The translations under genes were made by a program, and so were the position numbers. Source: Saccharomyces mikatae IFO 1815 (lineage: Eukaryota > Ascomycota > Saccharomycetes > Saccharomycetales > Saccharomycetaceae). Taken from it: DNA of 64,000 nucleotides. The notes beneath the pieces were generated by a model. That model was not told where the DNA came from, ran no database searches, and saw only the letters and a list, made by a program, of their open reading frames with translations. Below, in pieces: positions 1 through 10,116 of the stretch. The stretch spans positions 930,001 to 994,000 of the forward strand of contig NC_079259.1 of NCBI RefSeq assembly GCF_947241705.1, given 5' to 3'. The number at the start of each line of letters is the position of its first letter. Within the stretch, counting starts at the first letter, position 1.

Positions 1-786
1 ATCATCAATATTTGTCAACCATGGGTGAAGGATGTCAAATGTATTCCGTACCATTTCGATTCATCTACAGATAAATTACACCACGATTATGTTGTTGCAA
101 TATGGTATGGAGATGGTGTCATTGATCCCCCACCTAGTGATATCAGGGCTTTGAAGATTTGTGAAGATGTAGTTGCCAAAACTGAAGGAATGAAGACCGT
201 TCAATGGAAACCTCCTAGTGAATTGAGCAGGGAATTGTTTGACATTGCAAATGAAGCTGATGTTGCTGACTCAGGTAACGAGATAAAGAGTGAATTTAAA
301 GTGTCTGGAGAACCACTTCTGGATATTCTGAAACCAATGGTTTTGGAAGATGGAAGGCCCCCATATACTGTTAATGAATGGTGGAATTTGACTAAAAGAG
401 TTTATAGTGCGCAACAATCGATGAGAGAGTATTATCTTTCATTCCCCGAGTCAGAAAGACCTGATGTTATCATATCCCCTACAACTCTGACGCCGTTTAG
501 ACCCGGAGACATGTTAAAGACCACCTTGAGATACATTTTACTATTCAATGTTTTAAATTTTCCATCTTTATCCATACCTGTTGGTAAAGTCAACTGCCAA
601 ATCGATAGACCAATGAGTGTCTCTTCTGCGCTTAACCCGGAAGATAAAATGGTCAAGACATACTGGAATGACTTATTAGAATCTGGTGACATAGAGGGTT
701 TCCCAATAGGGCTACAAATAGTAAGCCCCACTTTTGATGACAGTGAGGTATGTAAATTTGCATCCTGGCTTTTGGGCAACATATAG
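1..786 (+). CDS. AMD2: Putative amidase, C-terminal part (AMD2-like), cut by window edge
   Basis: This is the last 261 codons of an amidase-signature-family enzyme, which would hydrolyse carboxylic amides. The frame is open from base 1 with no start inside the window, so the gene is partial. The S. cerevisiae protein has about 549 residues, so roughly half is present. The amidase-signature catalytic core (Ser-cisSer-Lys) would lie upstream and cannot be checked. The visible part has the family's C-terminal pattern: a segment resembling 'FPSLSIPVGKV' followed by 'GFPIGLQIVSP', which is typical of amidase C-termini. The gene converges with PRP28, with 68 bp between the stop codons. The identification rests on this motif plus the position immediately before PRP28 and PEX5, as in S. 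cerevisiae. Confidence 0.85.
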   Translation: MINICQPWVKDVKCIPYHFDSSTDKLHHDYVVAIWYGDGVIDPPPSDIRALKICEDVVAKTEGMKTVQWKPPSELSRELFDIANEADVADSGNEIKSEFKVSGEPLLDILKPMVLEDGRPPYTVNEWWNLTKRVYSAQQSMREYYLSFPESERPDVIISPTTLTPFRPGDMLKTTLRYILLFNVLNFPSLSIPVGKVNCQIDRPMSVSSALNPEDKMVKTYWNDLLESGDIEGFPIGLQIVSPTFDDSEVCKFASWLLGNI

Positions 787-854
787 AGAATATCTTCAAT
801 ACCATACAACCAATCTCTTTGACTCCCGAGAGAAAGAGACGCATAAAGTGACTT

Positions 855-2618
855 TTAATATATAACCTCATTTTTGGGCTCTTTGCCGACATTGTATTTA
901 TTCTTTACAACATCGGAAAAGGAATTGCTATTTAAGGGATCATGCTTCTTTACGTACTTATAAAGTTCATGTATTAATGTTCCATCTTCAGTACCACTGA
1001 CGAATGAGAATGCAGTACCCTCCCTTTGGGCACGACCAGTTCTACCAATTCTATGGACATAGTCATCTATTTTCTTCGAAATCTGAAAATTAACCACTAA
1101 TGAAACATTAGGAATATCCAAACCTCTTGCGGCAACATTCGTTGCAATCATAATCTGGACTTTGCCAGTACGAAATAACTGCAACGAATGCTCTCTTTGC
1201 TCTTGCGACTTGGAACCATGTAGAATGGTCACCTTCATGTTAGTTTCCGTTTGAAATCTTTCGGCTAACCAATCGGCAGTCTGTTTGTAATTAATGAATA
1301 TTATTATGGGTGATTCATATTTAATAACAACCGACTTCAATTTCTTAAATTTCTCTTCTTCATTGTCTGCATATTCAACTACCTGTCGTATCAAAGGTTC
1401 AGAACCAGTATCTAGTCCAATGGTTGCATAAACAGGCTTTCTCATATATCCTGCTGCAATTTTTTCTATCACAGGAGTCATCGTGGCAGTAAACATCAAG
1501 GTTTGTCTATTTGTTGCAGAATCAACATTGACATCAACTTTTGTTAAAATGTTAGTTACCTGGTCTTCGAAACCTAAATCAATCATTTTGTCAGCCTCAT
1601 CTAACACCAATGTTTCTACCTGCTTCATCACTAGCAAGTGGTTATCCAAAGAGTCGATCAAACGTCCCGGCGTAGCTACCAGGATGTCACAACCCTCAGA
1701 TAGAGAAAACGAGATTTCTTCGAACGAGTGTCCACCAACAATAGAAATTACTCGACAGTCATAGTTGTTCTCCCTAGACCATATTTTTGTGACTTTTTCT
1801 GTTTCTGCTTGGATTTGTTGCACTAGTTCTCTTGTTGGTGCTAGAATTAATGCTTTAGGTCCGTCCATGATCTTTAAAGAAGATGGCCTTGGAGGTGATC
1901 TACTCATCCTAATCAAAATCGGAATTATAAATGCTAAGGTTTTACCCGAACCCGTGGATGCAACTCCAAGGAAATCTCTGTGTTGCTTTGCATTACAAAC
2001 GTTGGGAATAGTAATTCTTTGAATAGGTGTTGGTGAGAAAAATTGAAGTTTCTGTTTAATAATACATAGTAAATCCTCCGGTATAATACTAAGTTCCTCC
2101 CAGTTCCTCATTGGATTTTGCACTGCTCCACCCTTCGTAACAATAGCGAAGTCTTCTTTCAGTATCCTCCAATCTCTTTCATTCATTTCATTCAAAGATT
2201 TCTCAGTCCAATGCTTCCCCATGTAGGAAGATTCCGCAGCAATCTTGGAATATTTTCCATTCCGTAACAAAGCACTAGCCTTAGTTGAAACAATAGGATC
2301 ATAATCCCTTAGAGTATCCTCACCTTCATTCCAGGAAAATTGAAACTTAGAACTTTTTTTCCTTGAATCCTTTTTTATATCATCAGCTTTATGTAGCCCA
2401 CTATCATCCTGAAAACCTTCCTGTTTGACCTCTGTTTTAACGTTTTTAACCCTCGTGAGTTTCAATTCCTCCTTATTACTTTCAAACTGTCCCTGTTTAA
2501 ATCTTTCATGTTTGCTCAGGAACTTAGGTTTGCTAATTTTACCCGAAATATCTTTATCTAGCGCCTTTTTCTTGTTTATACCGGCAATCAGTTGATTAAC
2601 ATCGATAGGTCTTGCCAT
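855..2618 (-). CDS. PRP28: DEAD-box RNA helicase Prp28 (U1-to-U4/U6.U5 snRNP switch)
   Basis: This nuclear ATP-dependent splicing helicase displaces U1 snRNP from the 5' splice site so that U6 can pair there. The 587-residue protein matches the 588 of S. cerevisiae. After a charged N-terminal extension of about 150 residues come the helicase motifs: a Q-motif near 'PTPIQR', Walker A ASTGSGKT at about 220-227, PTREL at about 261-265, DEAD at 340-343, a TAT motif in 'MFTATM' and HRIGRTGR near the C-terminus. The start is the ATG at 2618. It is divergent from PEX5 across a 271-bp shared promoter. No unusual features were seen and the family assignment is secure. Confidence 0.97.
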   Translation of the reverse strand: MARPIDVNQLIAGINKKKALDKDISGKISKPKFLSKHERFKQGQFESNKEELKLTRVKNVKTEVKQEGFQDDSGLHKADDIKKDSRKKSSKFQFSWNEGEDTLRDYDPIVSTKASALLRNGKYSKIAAESSYMGKHWTEKSLNEMNERDWRILKEDFAIVTKGGAVQNPMRNWEELSIIPEDLLCIIKQKLQFFSPTPIQRITIPNVCNAKQHRDFLGVASTGSGKTLAFIIPILIRMSRSPPRPSSLKIMDGPKALILAPTRELVQQIQAETEKVTKIWSRENNYDCRVISIVGGHSFEEISFSLSEGCDILVATPGRLIDSLDNHLLVMKQVETLVLDEADKMIDLGFEDQVTNILTKVDVNVDSATNRQTLMFTATMTPVIEKIAAGYMRKPVYATIGLDTGSEPLIRQVVEYADNEEEKFKKLKSVVIKYESPIIIFINYKQTADWLAERFQTETNMKVTILHGSKSQEQREHSLQLFRTGKVQIMIATNVAARGLDIPNVSLVVNFQISKKIDDYVHRIGRTGRAQREGTAFSFVSGTEDGTLIHELYKYVKKHDPLNSNSFSDVVKNKYNVGKEPKNEVIY

Positions 2619-2889
2619 GGTTTTGTATGATACCTTTTCACTTCTCTTGGCGATGCCAATGTCATTTATATAATTAACGCAGTGTTTCAGTCAATTGAAA
2701 TATTGAATTTTAAAGGACGGATCATCGCGATTAACTCCGGGTCCTTCCGTTGAATGGGTGCTCTCATACGGTGGAGAGTGTATATCAGCAAAATCAATCA
2801 TAAAAGAGTTACCGGACTAATATTGAATTACAAAGCAGTTTGATTATTACATGTGAAGATAAATACTAGTAAGCAATATCTTTAAACAC

Positions 2890-4728
2890 ATGGACGTCGG
2901 AAGTTGTTCAGTGGGAAATAACCCACTTGCACAATTGCATAAACATACTCAACAAAACAGATCACTTCAGTTTAGTCAGCAGAATCATGGGCCCCTTAAC
3001 GAATCGAGTTTACAGAGCACGAACAAAGTAAGTAGTGTAAGCGAGGCTTTCAAATCTAATAACAATACTATTTCACAAGAAAGGATAGCGAATATGCATA
3101 GATTTATGAACGGAGAACCTCTAGCCGATGATAAAAGAAGAATGGGAATCGGAAAATCTCCAGCTGTACCTCCGCATATTTCTAACATGCGTTCTCTGCA
3201 TGCCTTGCCAAGTCCAACTCAAACTAGCGGAACGAGCAATGTATCACATTGGTCGCGAGAGTTTCAAGATAACAATAGTATTCAAAATGCGACCACGAAC
3301 GTGGGAAATTCTGAAAAAGTATGGCAGCTTCCCTCACAAGCAACATCCAACCGATTCCAATATCCCAATACTATGATGAATAACTATCCTTACTCTTCAA
3401 TGAACAACCTCAGCGGGTCAAGGCTTCAGTCACCTGGGTTTATGAGTCAGCAACACTCTGGACGTTCTAAAGAAGACATCAAACAGCAAGGAGACCAGCC
3501 TTGGACGGACCAATTTGAAAAGTTGGAAAAAGAAGTCTCAGAGAATCTAAATATAAATGATGCAATAAAGGAGGATGAAAATATGACTGAAGTAGAACAG
3601 AATAAACCAGAAAATGTTGAGAAGGACGAAGTGATATTTGGAGATCAATACCAATCTGATTTTCAAGAAGTATGGGATAGTATACACAAGGATGCTGAGG
3701 ACATTTTGCCTTCTGAATTGGCTAATGATGACCTCAATCTGGGGGAAGACTACCTGAAATATCTCGGTGGTAGAGTAAATGGGAATATTGAGTATGCTTT
3801 TCAATCTAACAATGAATATTTAAATAACCCCAATGCTTATAAAATCGGTTGCTTACTAATGGAAAACGGAGCCAAATTGAGCGAGGCAGCGCTAGCATTT
3901 GAAGCTGCAGTTAAAGAGAAATCAGACCATGTGGATGCCTGGCTAAGATTGGGCCTAGTGCAAACTCAAAATGAAAAAGAATTGAATGGTATAAGCGCAT
4001 TAGAAGAATGCTTAAAATTAGATCCTAAAAATCTGGAAGCAATGAAAACACTAGCAATAAGTTACATAAATGAAGGTTACGATATGAGCGCCTTCACAAT
4101 GCTAGATAAATGGGCCGAAACCAAGTACCCAGAAGTTTGGTCAAGTATCAAACAACAGCATGATGCGGCCCAAAGAGAAAAAGGGTTCGCTCATATCGAC
4201 ATGAATGCGCGTATAACAAAGCAATATTTGCAACTAGCGAACAGTTTGAACACAGTAGACCCCGAAGTACAACTGTGCTTGGGTCTCCTATTTTACACTA
4301 AGGATGATTTTGACAAAACGATAGATTGCTTTGAAAGTGCGCTGAAGGTGAATCCTAATGATGAACTCATGTGGAACAGATTAGGTGCTTCATTGGCTAA
4401 TTCCAATAGATCAGAGGAAGCAATTCAAGCATATCATAGGGCATTACAACTGAAACCATCTTTTGTTAGGGCCCGCTATAATTTGGCGGTGTCCTCAATG
4501 AATATAGGTTGTTTTAAAGAAGCTGCGGGTTACCTATTAAGTGTCCTAAGTATGCATGAAGTAAACACTAACAGAAAGGGAGACGTTGGATCACTTTTGA
4601 ACACCTACAATGATGCTGTCATTGATACTTTAAAAAGAGTTTTTATAGCAATGAACAGAGATGATCTCTTACAAGAGGTAAAGCCAGGAATGGACCTTCA
4701 AAAATTCAGAGGGGAATTTTCATTTTAA
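2890..4728 (+). CDS. PEX5: Peroxisomal PTS1 receptor Pex5
   Basis: This cytosolic cycling receptor binds C-terminal SKL-type signals and carries matrix proteins into peroxisomes. The 612 residues equal the S. cerevisiae length. The conserved Cys6, the export-ubiquitination residue in yeast Pex5, is present in 'MDVGSC'. Two W-x3-F type docking motifs lie at W121-F125 (WSREF) and W205-F209 (WTDQF). The C-terminal half, from about residue 310, is an array of TPR repeats including 'NPNDELMWNRLGASLAN' and 'KPSFVRARYNLAVSSMNIG'. The N-terminal 200 residues differ a lot from S. cerevisiae while the TPR half is nearly the same, as expected for a disordered receptor tail. It could import Cta1, encoded 18 kb away, which ends in SKF. 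Confidence 0.97.
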   Translation: MDVGSCSVGNNPLAQLHKHTQQNRSLQFSQQNHGPLNESSLQSTNKVSSVSEAFKSNNNTISQERIANMHRFMNGEPLADDKRRMGIGKSPAVPPHISNMRSLHALPSPTQTSGTSNVSHWSREFQDNNSIQNATTNVGNSEKVWQLPSQATSNRFQYPNTMMNNYPYSSMNNLSGSRLQSPGFMSQQHSGRSKEDIKQQGDQPWTDQFEKLEKEVSENLNINDAIKEDENMTEVEQNKPENVEKDEVIFGDQYQSDFQEVWDSIHKDAEDILPSELANDDLNLGEDYLKYLGGRVNGNIEYAFQSNNEYLNNPNAYKIGCLLMENGAKLSEAALAFEAAVKEKSDHVDAWLRLGLVQTQNEKELNGISALEECLKLDPKNLEAMKTLAISYINEGYDMSAFTMLDKWAETKYPEVWSSIKQQHDAAQREKGFAHIDMNARITKQYLQLANSLNTVDPEVQLCLGLLFYTKDDFDKTIDCFESALKVNPNDELMWNRLGASLANSNRSEEAIQAYHRALQLKPSFVRARYNLAVSSMNIGCFKEAAGYLLSVLSMHEVNTNRKGDVGSLLNTYNDAVIDTLKRVFIAMNRDDLLQEVKPGMDLQKFRGEFSF

Positions 4729-5160
4729 TACGGTACCTATCAACACTTTTATTCACTCGCATCATTCCCCATTTTCCTTAGCATTACGAACATAAGATAT
4801 CTATATATAAATGTTTACATGAAGCAACCCGAAAACTTATAAATACAACCAGCCAGGCTTATTAACCGCAAGAGTCTCCGATTTCAAGGTTTAAATTGTT
4901 AATTCATCATTTCGTAAATAATGATATATGAACTCTTAATATGCTTTTTTCAGTCCTCTAGTTTTTTCGCTCTTCGCAGTTGTTTGTTACATGGCAAAAC
5001 AAGACAGAAAAAAAAAGAATGTTCAGATATATAGTCTAGAAACTATTCTTAGCCTAGTACATAGGTCTATGGTTTGAAGTTCAAAAGAAGTTTCTTGGGC
5101 GAAAAAAGCTTCTAACACATTCTTTTTAAAGGATTAATTGTGCATGCGCAAATACATAAG
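4729..5160. other. Intergenic region between PEX5 and MNN10
   Basis: This 432-bp AT-rich stretch holds the PEX5 3' untranslated region and the MNN10 promoter. An A+T-rich run with a TATATATA-like segment lies near 4802. I see no gene, repeat or recognisable transcription factor site. Confidence 0.6.
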
Positions 5161-6342
5161 ATGTCTAGCGTACCTTATAATTCCCAACTTCCTATATCCA
5201 ATCATTTAGATTACGATGAAGAAGAAAAGAAAAGCAGAGGCTCGTCATCGGGCTTGAAATACAGAATAATTTACTGGAGGAGAAGTTTATGCAATCTTTT
5301 AGCAAGATGGAAGAAACCAATATTGCTATTATGTTTAACTCTGTTTTTATTCATGTGGATAAACGATTCCACCATAAGCGGGTACCCACCTTCTACAAGT
5401 TTTCAAGGCCAAATTAGTAACGATAATAAGTTGAGTAAGGCTGATAATAGCCTTAATTCCAAAAAGTACTTACCACCGTTCTCAAAGAGATCAAGGTGGT
5501 CGTTTTGGAGCAAAGATCCTAAAATAGTCATTATATTAGCGGCAAACGAAGGTGGTGGTGTATTGAGGTGGAAGAATGAACAAGAATGGGCTATTGAAGG
5601 CATATCTATAGAAAATAAGAAGGCTTACGCAAAGAGACATGGGTATGGTTTGACTATCAAAGATTTGACCACATGCAAAAGGTACTCCCACGAATACAGG
5701 GAAGGCTGGCAAAAGGTAGATATTTTAAGACAAACGTTCAGAGAGTTTCCCAATGCAGAATGGTTTTGGTGGCTAGACTTGGATACTATGATCATGGAAC
5801 CTTCCAAATCACTAGAAGAACATATTTTTGACAGATTAGAAACTTTAGCTGACAGAGAATTGAAAAGCTTCAACCCTCTGAACCTCAAAGCCGACATACC
5901 ATACGTCAATTATTTTGAAGAGATGGAATTCTTAATAACACAAGATTGTGGCGGATTCAATCTAGGCTCTTTTATGATAAAAAATAGTGAGTGGTCGAAA
6001 CTGCTGCTAGATATGTGGTGGGACCCCGTTTTGTATGAGCAAAAGCATATGGTCTGGGAACATAGAGAACAAGATGCATTAGAGGCTTTATATGAAAACG
6101 AACCATGGATTCGTTCGAGAATAGGTTTTTTGCCCTTAAGAACTATCAATGCATTCCCACCGGGAGCATGTTCTGAATACAGCGGTGATTCAAGATACTT
6201 TTACAATGAGAAAGACCACGATTTTGTTGTGAATATGGCCGGGTGCAATTTTGGTAGAGATTGTTGGGGTGAGATGCAATACTATACCACTTTAATGGAA
6301 AAGTTGAATAGGAGATGGTATACCAGGTTTTTCTTCCCATAA
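5161..6342 (+). CDS. MNN10: Golgi alpha-1,6-mannosyltransferase subunit Mnn10
   Basis: This is a subunit of the cis-Golgi mannan polymerase II complex that elongates the alpha-1,6-mannose backbone of N-glycans (GT34 family). An open frame extends upstream to 5140, but that codon is GTG. The first ATG, at 5161 (MSSVPYNSQL), gives 393 residues, the S. cerevisiae length. It is a type II membrane protein with one hydrophobic segment at about 52-72 (KPILLLCLTLFLFMWI). The nucleotide-sugar DxD motif is seen in 'WWLDLDTMIMEP', and 'DCGGFNLGSF' and 'REQDALEALYENEPW' are family blocks. The lumenal catalytic region is far more conserved than the stem. Confidence 0.97.
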   Translation: MSSVPYNSQLPISNHLDYDEEEKKSRGSSSGLKYRIIYWRRSLCNLLARWKKPILLLCLTLFLFMWINDSTISGYPPSTSFQGQISNDNKLSKADNSLNSKKYLPPFSKRSRWSFWSKDPKIVIILAANEGGGVLRWKNEQEWAIEGISIENKKAYAKRHGYGLTIKDLTTCKRYSHEYREGWQKVDILRQTFREFPNAEWFWWLDLDTMIMEPSKSLEEHIFDRLETLADRELKSFNPLNLKADIPYVNYFEEMEFLITQDCGGFNLGSFMIKNSEWSKLLLDMWWDPVLYEQKHMVWEHREQDALEALYENEPWIRSRIGFLPLRTINAFPPGACSEYSGDSRYFYNEKDHDFVVNMAGCNFGRDCWGEMQYYTTLMEKLNRRWYTRFFFP

Positions 6343-6639
6343 TTCGAAAGCGGCTGAGAATGTGAAGAATAAGAAGACACATGCTCTTTCTTTATTTCCA
6401 CTTTCTGGTTTTCTTCAAAAATTTGTTTTATAATTTATGTACATTTGTGTCTAGAGAATTCTTTTAATAATATGCTACAATTCATTTTTTAGTTTTTCAA
6501 CCTAAGCTCAAGTTTCTATTTCCTCCGCAAACGTTAGAAAGTGTGAAGAAAAAGAACGAATGAAACCAAAAAAGGATAACAAGCCAGTGTAATACAATAT
6601 AGTGAAATTGTTGAGCAGAGTTGAAGCAGGGAGACGAAA

Positions 6640-7302
6640 ATGGCGATCGAAACAATACTGATAATAAACAAATCAGGCGGATTAATCTACCAGCGAAATT
6701 TCACCGACGACGAACAAAAATTGAACAGTAACGAGTACTTAATCCTTGCCAGTACGTTGCACGGTGTATTTGCCATAGCGAGCCAGCTGACTCCAAAGGC
6801 GTTACAGCTTACCCAACAAACAAGCATTGACAATACCATCCCGTATATACCCTACGTGGGCATGTCAAGTAACAGAAGTGATATAAGAAGCGGCAGTGGA
6901 AATAACAACAAACAGCATGGTAACAATGAAAAATTGGGCAGTTTCAAAGGAGATGATTTTTTCAAAGAACCATTCACAAACTGGAACAAGAGCGGGTTAA
7001 GGCAGTTATGCACAGACCAGTTCACAATGTTCATATATCAAACCTTAACTGGCCTGAAGTTTGTCGCTATAAGCTCCAGCGTGATGCCGCAGAGACAACC
7101 AAGCGTAACTACCAACGACAAGCCTGATCGACCCAAGAATTCTTCGAACTTGGCTATCCAGATAGCCGATAACTTTCTAAGAAAAGTCTACTGTTTGTAT
7201 AGTGACTACGTCATGAAAGACCCATCATACTCGATGGAAATGCCTATCAGATCCAATCTTTTCGATGAAAAGGTTAAAAAGATGGTAGAAAACCTGCAAT
7301 AG
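6640..7302 (+). CDS. TRS23: TRAPP core subunit Trs23
   Basis: This is a core subunit of the TRAPP complexes that act as guanine nucleotide exchange factors for Ypt1 in ER-to-Golgi and autophagy traffic. At 220 residues it is one longer than S. cerevisiae Trs23. The longin-type sybindin fold is suggested by the N-terminal '[20 protein letters not shown]' and the C-terminal '[11 protein letters not shown]'. A low-complexity insert ([20 protein letters not shown]) splits the fold, as it does in S. cerevisiae. It starts at the ATG at 6640, 297 bp after MNN10. Confidence 0.95.
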   Translation: MAIETILIINKSGGLIYQRNFTDDEQKLNSNEYLILASTLHGVFAIASQLTPKALQLTQQTSIDNTIPYIPYVGMSSNRSDIRSGSGNNNKQHGNNEKLGSFKGDDFFKEPFTNWNKSGLRQLCTDQFTMFIYQTLTGLKFVAISSSVMPQRQPSVTTNDKPDRPKNSSNLAIQIADNFLRKVYCLYSDYVMKDPSYSMEMPIRSNLFDEKVKKMVENLQ

Positions 7303-8414
7303 ATGTATCGCCACCAAACATAAGAGCGCTAACTCACTCATTCTAGGAAACATAGATACTATATACTTTAAAAGTAAGAAGAGGCCGCCCCGTCATCCAT
7401 CACCCTCCTTAATAGACAAAGATAACCTTCACTATTACGCAAACTCATTACACAGCAAAAAGACTAAACTGCGGAGCATCTTTTCGCAGCTCCAACAACT
7501 AGCGATAAAGAATGCACTATCTAAATCATCTTCTTGCTTCCTTCCTGCATCCTTCCTGCATTTCTTTCTGTCAGCTTTGCTTCCGTCTTGCTCTAGCCAA
7601 CCCCAGACGATGGTATCACGCTCTTTTCATATCCTATTGTCGTGTTTTTCGTAACGGTAGTGTGAGTACGGAAACACCAGTTCCGGAGCGGATGTGTAAC
7701 AGGGATACTTAAGGTTGCACGCTTGCCAACAATCAATCACTGATAACTATAAACCAAAAGAGGATTCGATCCTACCCTTACTAGTTGCACGAGAGGAATC
7801 AAAGCGTGGGGAAGGGATGCAAACGCCACTATCCCCACCAAAATGGTTGTTCTTGGCGATCCACGCCTATGTTAACAAGGTCCAAAATATATGCTAATTC
7901 GCGCGGCTTTCCACTTAACCCCGTCTAGTCAATGCGCCAAGCACCGGCCGCACATTCGTACTTTTGGTCGGTGGCCGATGTACTTATGATTATTTATACA
8001 TATTAACATTCGTACCCTTTTTGTTTCCGCTAAAGGCTAAGTGGAAGCTAATTAACTTAACATACTATTAAAATAGTGCCATTGTAAATTGCGTGTTCTG
8101 TTTTTGAAGCTTATTTTTCTTTTTTCTTTCTCCCTCTTTCTCTTCGTCGCGACCCTGAAACTCAATATACTCTTTACTCAAGTCCTATAAGAAAGCTTTG
8201 GTTTGGTTAGCTTTTCTGTATATTTGCATGAGTATTACTGCTATTATTTTCTTTTTGCTCGACCTTTGTTGTAATTGTTATTGAGCCAGTGGTACTTTTT
8301 TGTTTTATGAGTCAAGTTTTCAAAAGTTGTTTAAATTACTGTTAGATAATATACTAAAAGTACAACAATCAAAAAAAGAAAATTAAAAGAAGAAAAGATA
8401 AAATAGAAAAGATA
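7303..8414. other. Long intergenic region between TRS23 and VHS1
   Basis: This 1.1-kb region contains the TRS23 3' end, one candidate small ORF at 7512-7712 and the long upstream region of VHS1. The 70 bp before the VHS1 ATG is almost pure purine plus T (AAAAGAAAATTAAAAGAAG type). Pyrimidine tracts lie at about 8110-8145. I recognise no other genes or sites. Confidence 0.6.
7512..7712 (+). CDS. Small ORF, candidate YDR246W-A homologue
   Basis: This is a 66-codon ORF with a true ATG start, 209 bp after TRS23. S. cerevisiae annotates a 66-residue protein of unknown function, YDR246W-A, in the same interval and on the same strand. I match by position and length only, because I do not remember its sequence. 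The peptide is Cys/Phe/Leu-rich near the start (CISFCQLCFRLALANPRRWY) with no clear domain. It could be a chance ORF in a long promoter. Confidence 0.4.
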   Translation: MHYLNHLLASFLHPSCISFCQLCFRLALANPRRWYHALFISYCRVFRNGSVSTETPVPERMCNRDT

Positions 8415-9782
8415 ATGATGTTGTCCAATAATTGCAGAATTAATAGCTATTTAATAACTTCTCAAATTGGCGAAGGTGCGTACGGTCTGGTTTACCGTGC
8501 AGTAGATATTCGTACGGATAAGGAATACGCTATCAAAGCGGTAGTTCAAAATTGCAGCGTCAGCAATGAGATTCTCGTAAATGAAGGTGAGATGTACAAG
8601 AATAGCGCCAAATTACAGAGAAAACTCGCTAAGCTTTTCAAAGAATCAAAAAATGTTGTAAGAGTGCCCTCCATCGATCTGAAGTCGATCGAGGATATGT
8701 CAGAAGAGGATTTCGAGAAACTGCCTCACTACAAAGAGATTTCTTTACATTTGAGGGTTCATCGTCATAAAAATATTGTCACCATACATGAGGTCCTGCA
8801 ATCTACAATCTGTACGTTCATAGTCATGGACTATTACCCAACAGACCTATTTACATCTATTGTAGAAAATAAACATTTCGTCACTAATGGTTTGCTTGTC
8901 AAAAAGGTCTTCCTACAAATATGTTCAGCCATTAGTTATTGCCATGACCACGGTATCTATCATTGTGATATCAAGCCTGAGAACTTGCTACTAGATACGG
9001 ATGATAATGTTTTCCTTTGCGATTTTGGTCTATCCACCACTTCTACATACATCAGGCCAAACGTTTGTATTGGCAGCTCGTATTACATGCCCCCTGAAAG
9101 AATCTCGTTTGATAATGGGAAAATTTCCTTTTCGAAAAGTAAAGGTCATAAAGTAAAGAAATTTTGTCCCTCATGTAACGGTGATCTATGGTCATTAGGT
9201 ATCATCCTTATCAACTTGACATGTATCAGAAACCCTTGGCTAAAAGCCGACAAAAGTGAGGATAATACTTACTACTACTTTACCAAAGACCCCAATATTT
9301 TGAAGCAGATTCTGCCTCTCTCTGGTGACTTTTATTCATTATTGTCCAAGATTTTACAAGTGAATCCAAAAAACAGAATAGGCTTGCAAGAAGTGATGAA
9401 AGAGGTTAGTTCCATTACGAGTTTCACGAACAAGGGCCCCTTATCAAAAGTTCCTCCTCTTCCCAAATCTGTTTACGAAAGGTTCACTAGCCCTGTCGAT
9501 AGCACAAATAAAAGTTTATCACCGAAGCAATACTCGCATGTACGCAAAAGTAGTAAGGCTCACAATAATTTGCCTTATACGTCTTCAAGTGACGAAGATG
9601 ACGACAGTGGCAGTCGCAGTGGCAGTCTCGGGACGCTAGATACAGACACTGGATTGCACTCTTCATTTACAAGCACTTCCTGTGAGTCCGATAATGAATG
9701 TTCTAAGATTTCTAGTAAGTTTTCCTTGTTCGAAAAAAAATTCAATGAACTTCATATGAGTTCCTCTTCTTTAACAGACTAG
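8415..9782 (+). CDS. VHS1: Serine/threonine protein kinase Vhs1 (Sks1 family)
   Basis: This cytoplasmic protein kinase is a paralogue of Sks1. In S. cerevisiae it was found as a high-copy suppressor of the sis2 hal3 cell-cycle block. The 455-residue protein has a glycine loop GEGAYG at 19-24, the ATP lysine K41 (YAIKA), the catalytic loop HCDIKPEN with D185, and DFG at 203-205. 'SSYYMPPERI' replaces the usual APE, and 'GDLWSLGIILINL' is subdomain IX. The HRD arginine is a cysteine, which in yeast kinases of this group suggests activation without activation-loop phosphorylation. A Ser/Asp-rich C-terminal tail follows from about residue 365. The start codon is one of two adjacent ATGs, at 8415. 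Confidence 0.95.
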   Translation: MMLSNNCRINSYLITSQIGEGAYGLVYRAVDIRTDKEYAIKAVVQNCSVSNEILVNEGEMYKNSAKLQRKLAKLFKESKNVVRVPSIDLKSIEDMSEEDFEKLPHYKEISLHLRVHRHKNIVTIHEVLQSTICTFIVMDYYPTDLFTSIVENKHFVTNGLLVKKVFLQICSAISYCHDHGIYHCDIKPENLLLDTDDNVFLCDFGLSTTSTYIRPNVCIGSSYYMPPERISFDNGKISFSKSKGHKVKKFCPSCNGDLWSLGIILINLTCIRNPWLKADKSEDNTYYYFTKDPNILKQILPLSGDFYSLLSKILQVNPKNRIGLQEVMKEVSSITSFTNKGPLSKVPPLPKSVYERFTSPVDSTNKSLSPKQYSHVRKSSKAHNNLPYTSSSDEDDDSGSRSGSLGTLDTDTGLHSSFTSTSCESDNECSKISSKFSLFEKKFNELHMSSSSLTD

Positions 9783-10116
9783 CTTTCGTTCTCGAGGCGA
9801 AAAATGCGCCATTGTATCAAAATCATAATTGATAGACCTTCGCCTAATGATAATTTGTTTTTCCAAAAACGTTACTTGCCAAGGCAAGTTGTAGTTATAT
9901 GCACACTTCCGTTATGACCCCCTTATTTTTCTAATGTTGTTTATTTTTGTTATCCCTATGTTTTTTCTGTTTGCTCTTCTCTTTATCCACGTATCCCTTT
10001 TTTTTGTGAATGCCATATTTTTCATTTAGTTTTCGTTCTGTTTTTTCCATGCTTATGTGTTTTTAGTTTCCATATATAACTTTTATACTTTTAAACACAG
10101 TGTATTCAAAGGATAT
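9783..10116. other. Convergent terminator region VHS1 / YDR248C
   Basis: This is 334 bp between two convergent genes. It is T-rich on the plus strand with several TTTTT tracts, consistent with 3' processing signals for both genes. No ORF or repeat is evident. Confidence 0.6.
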
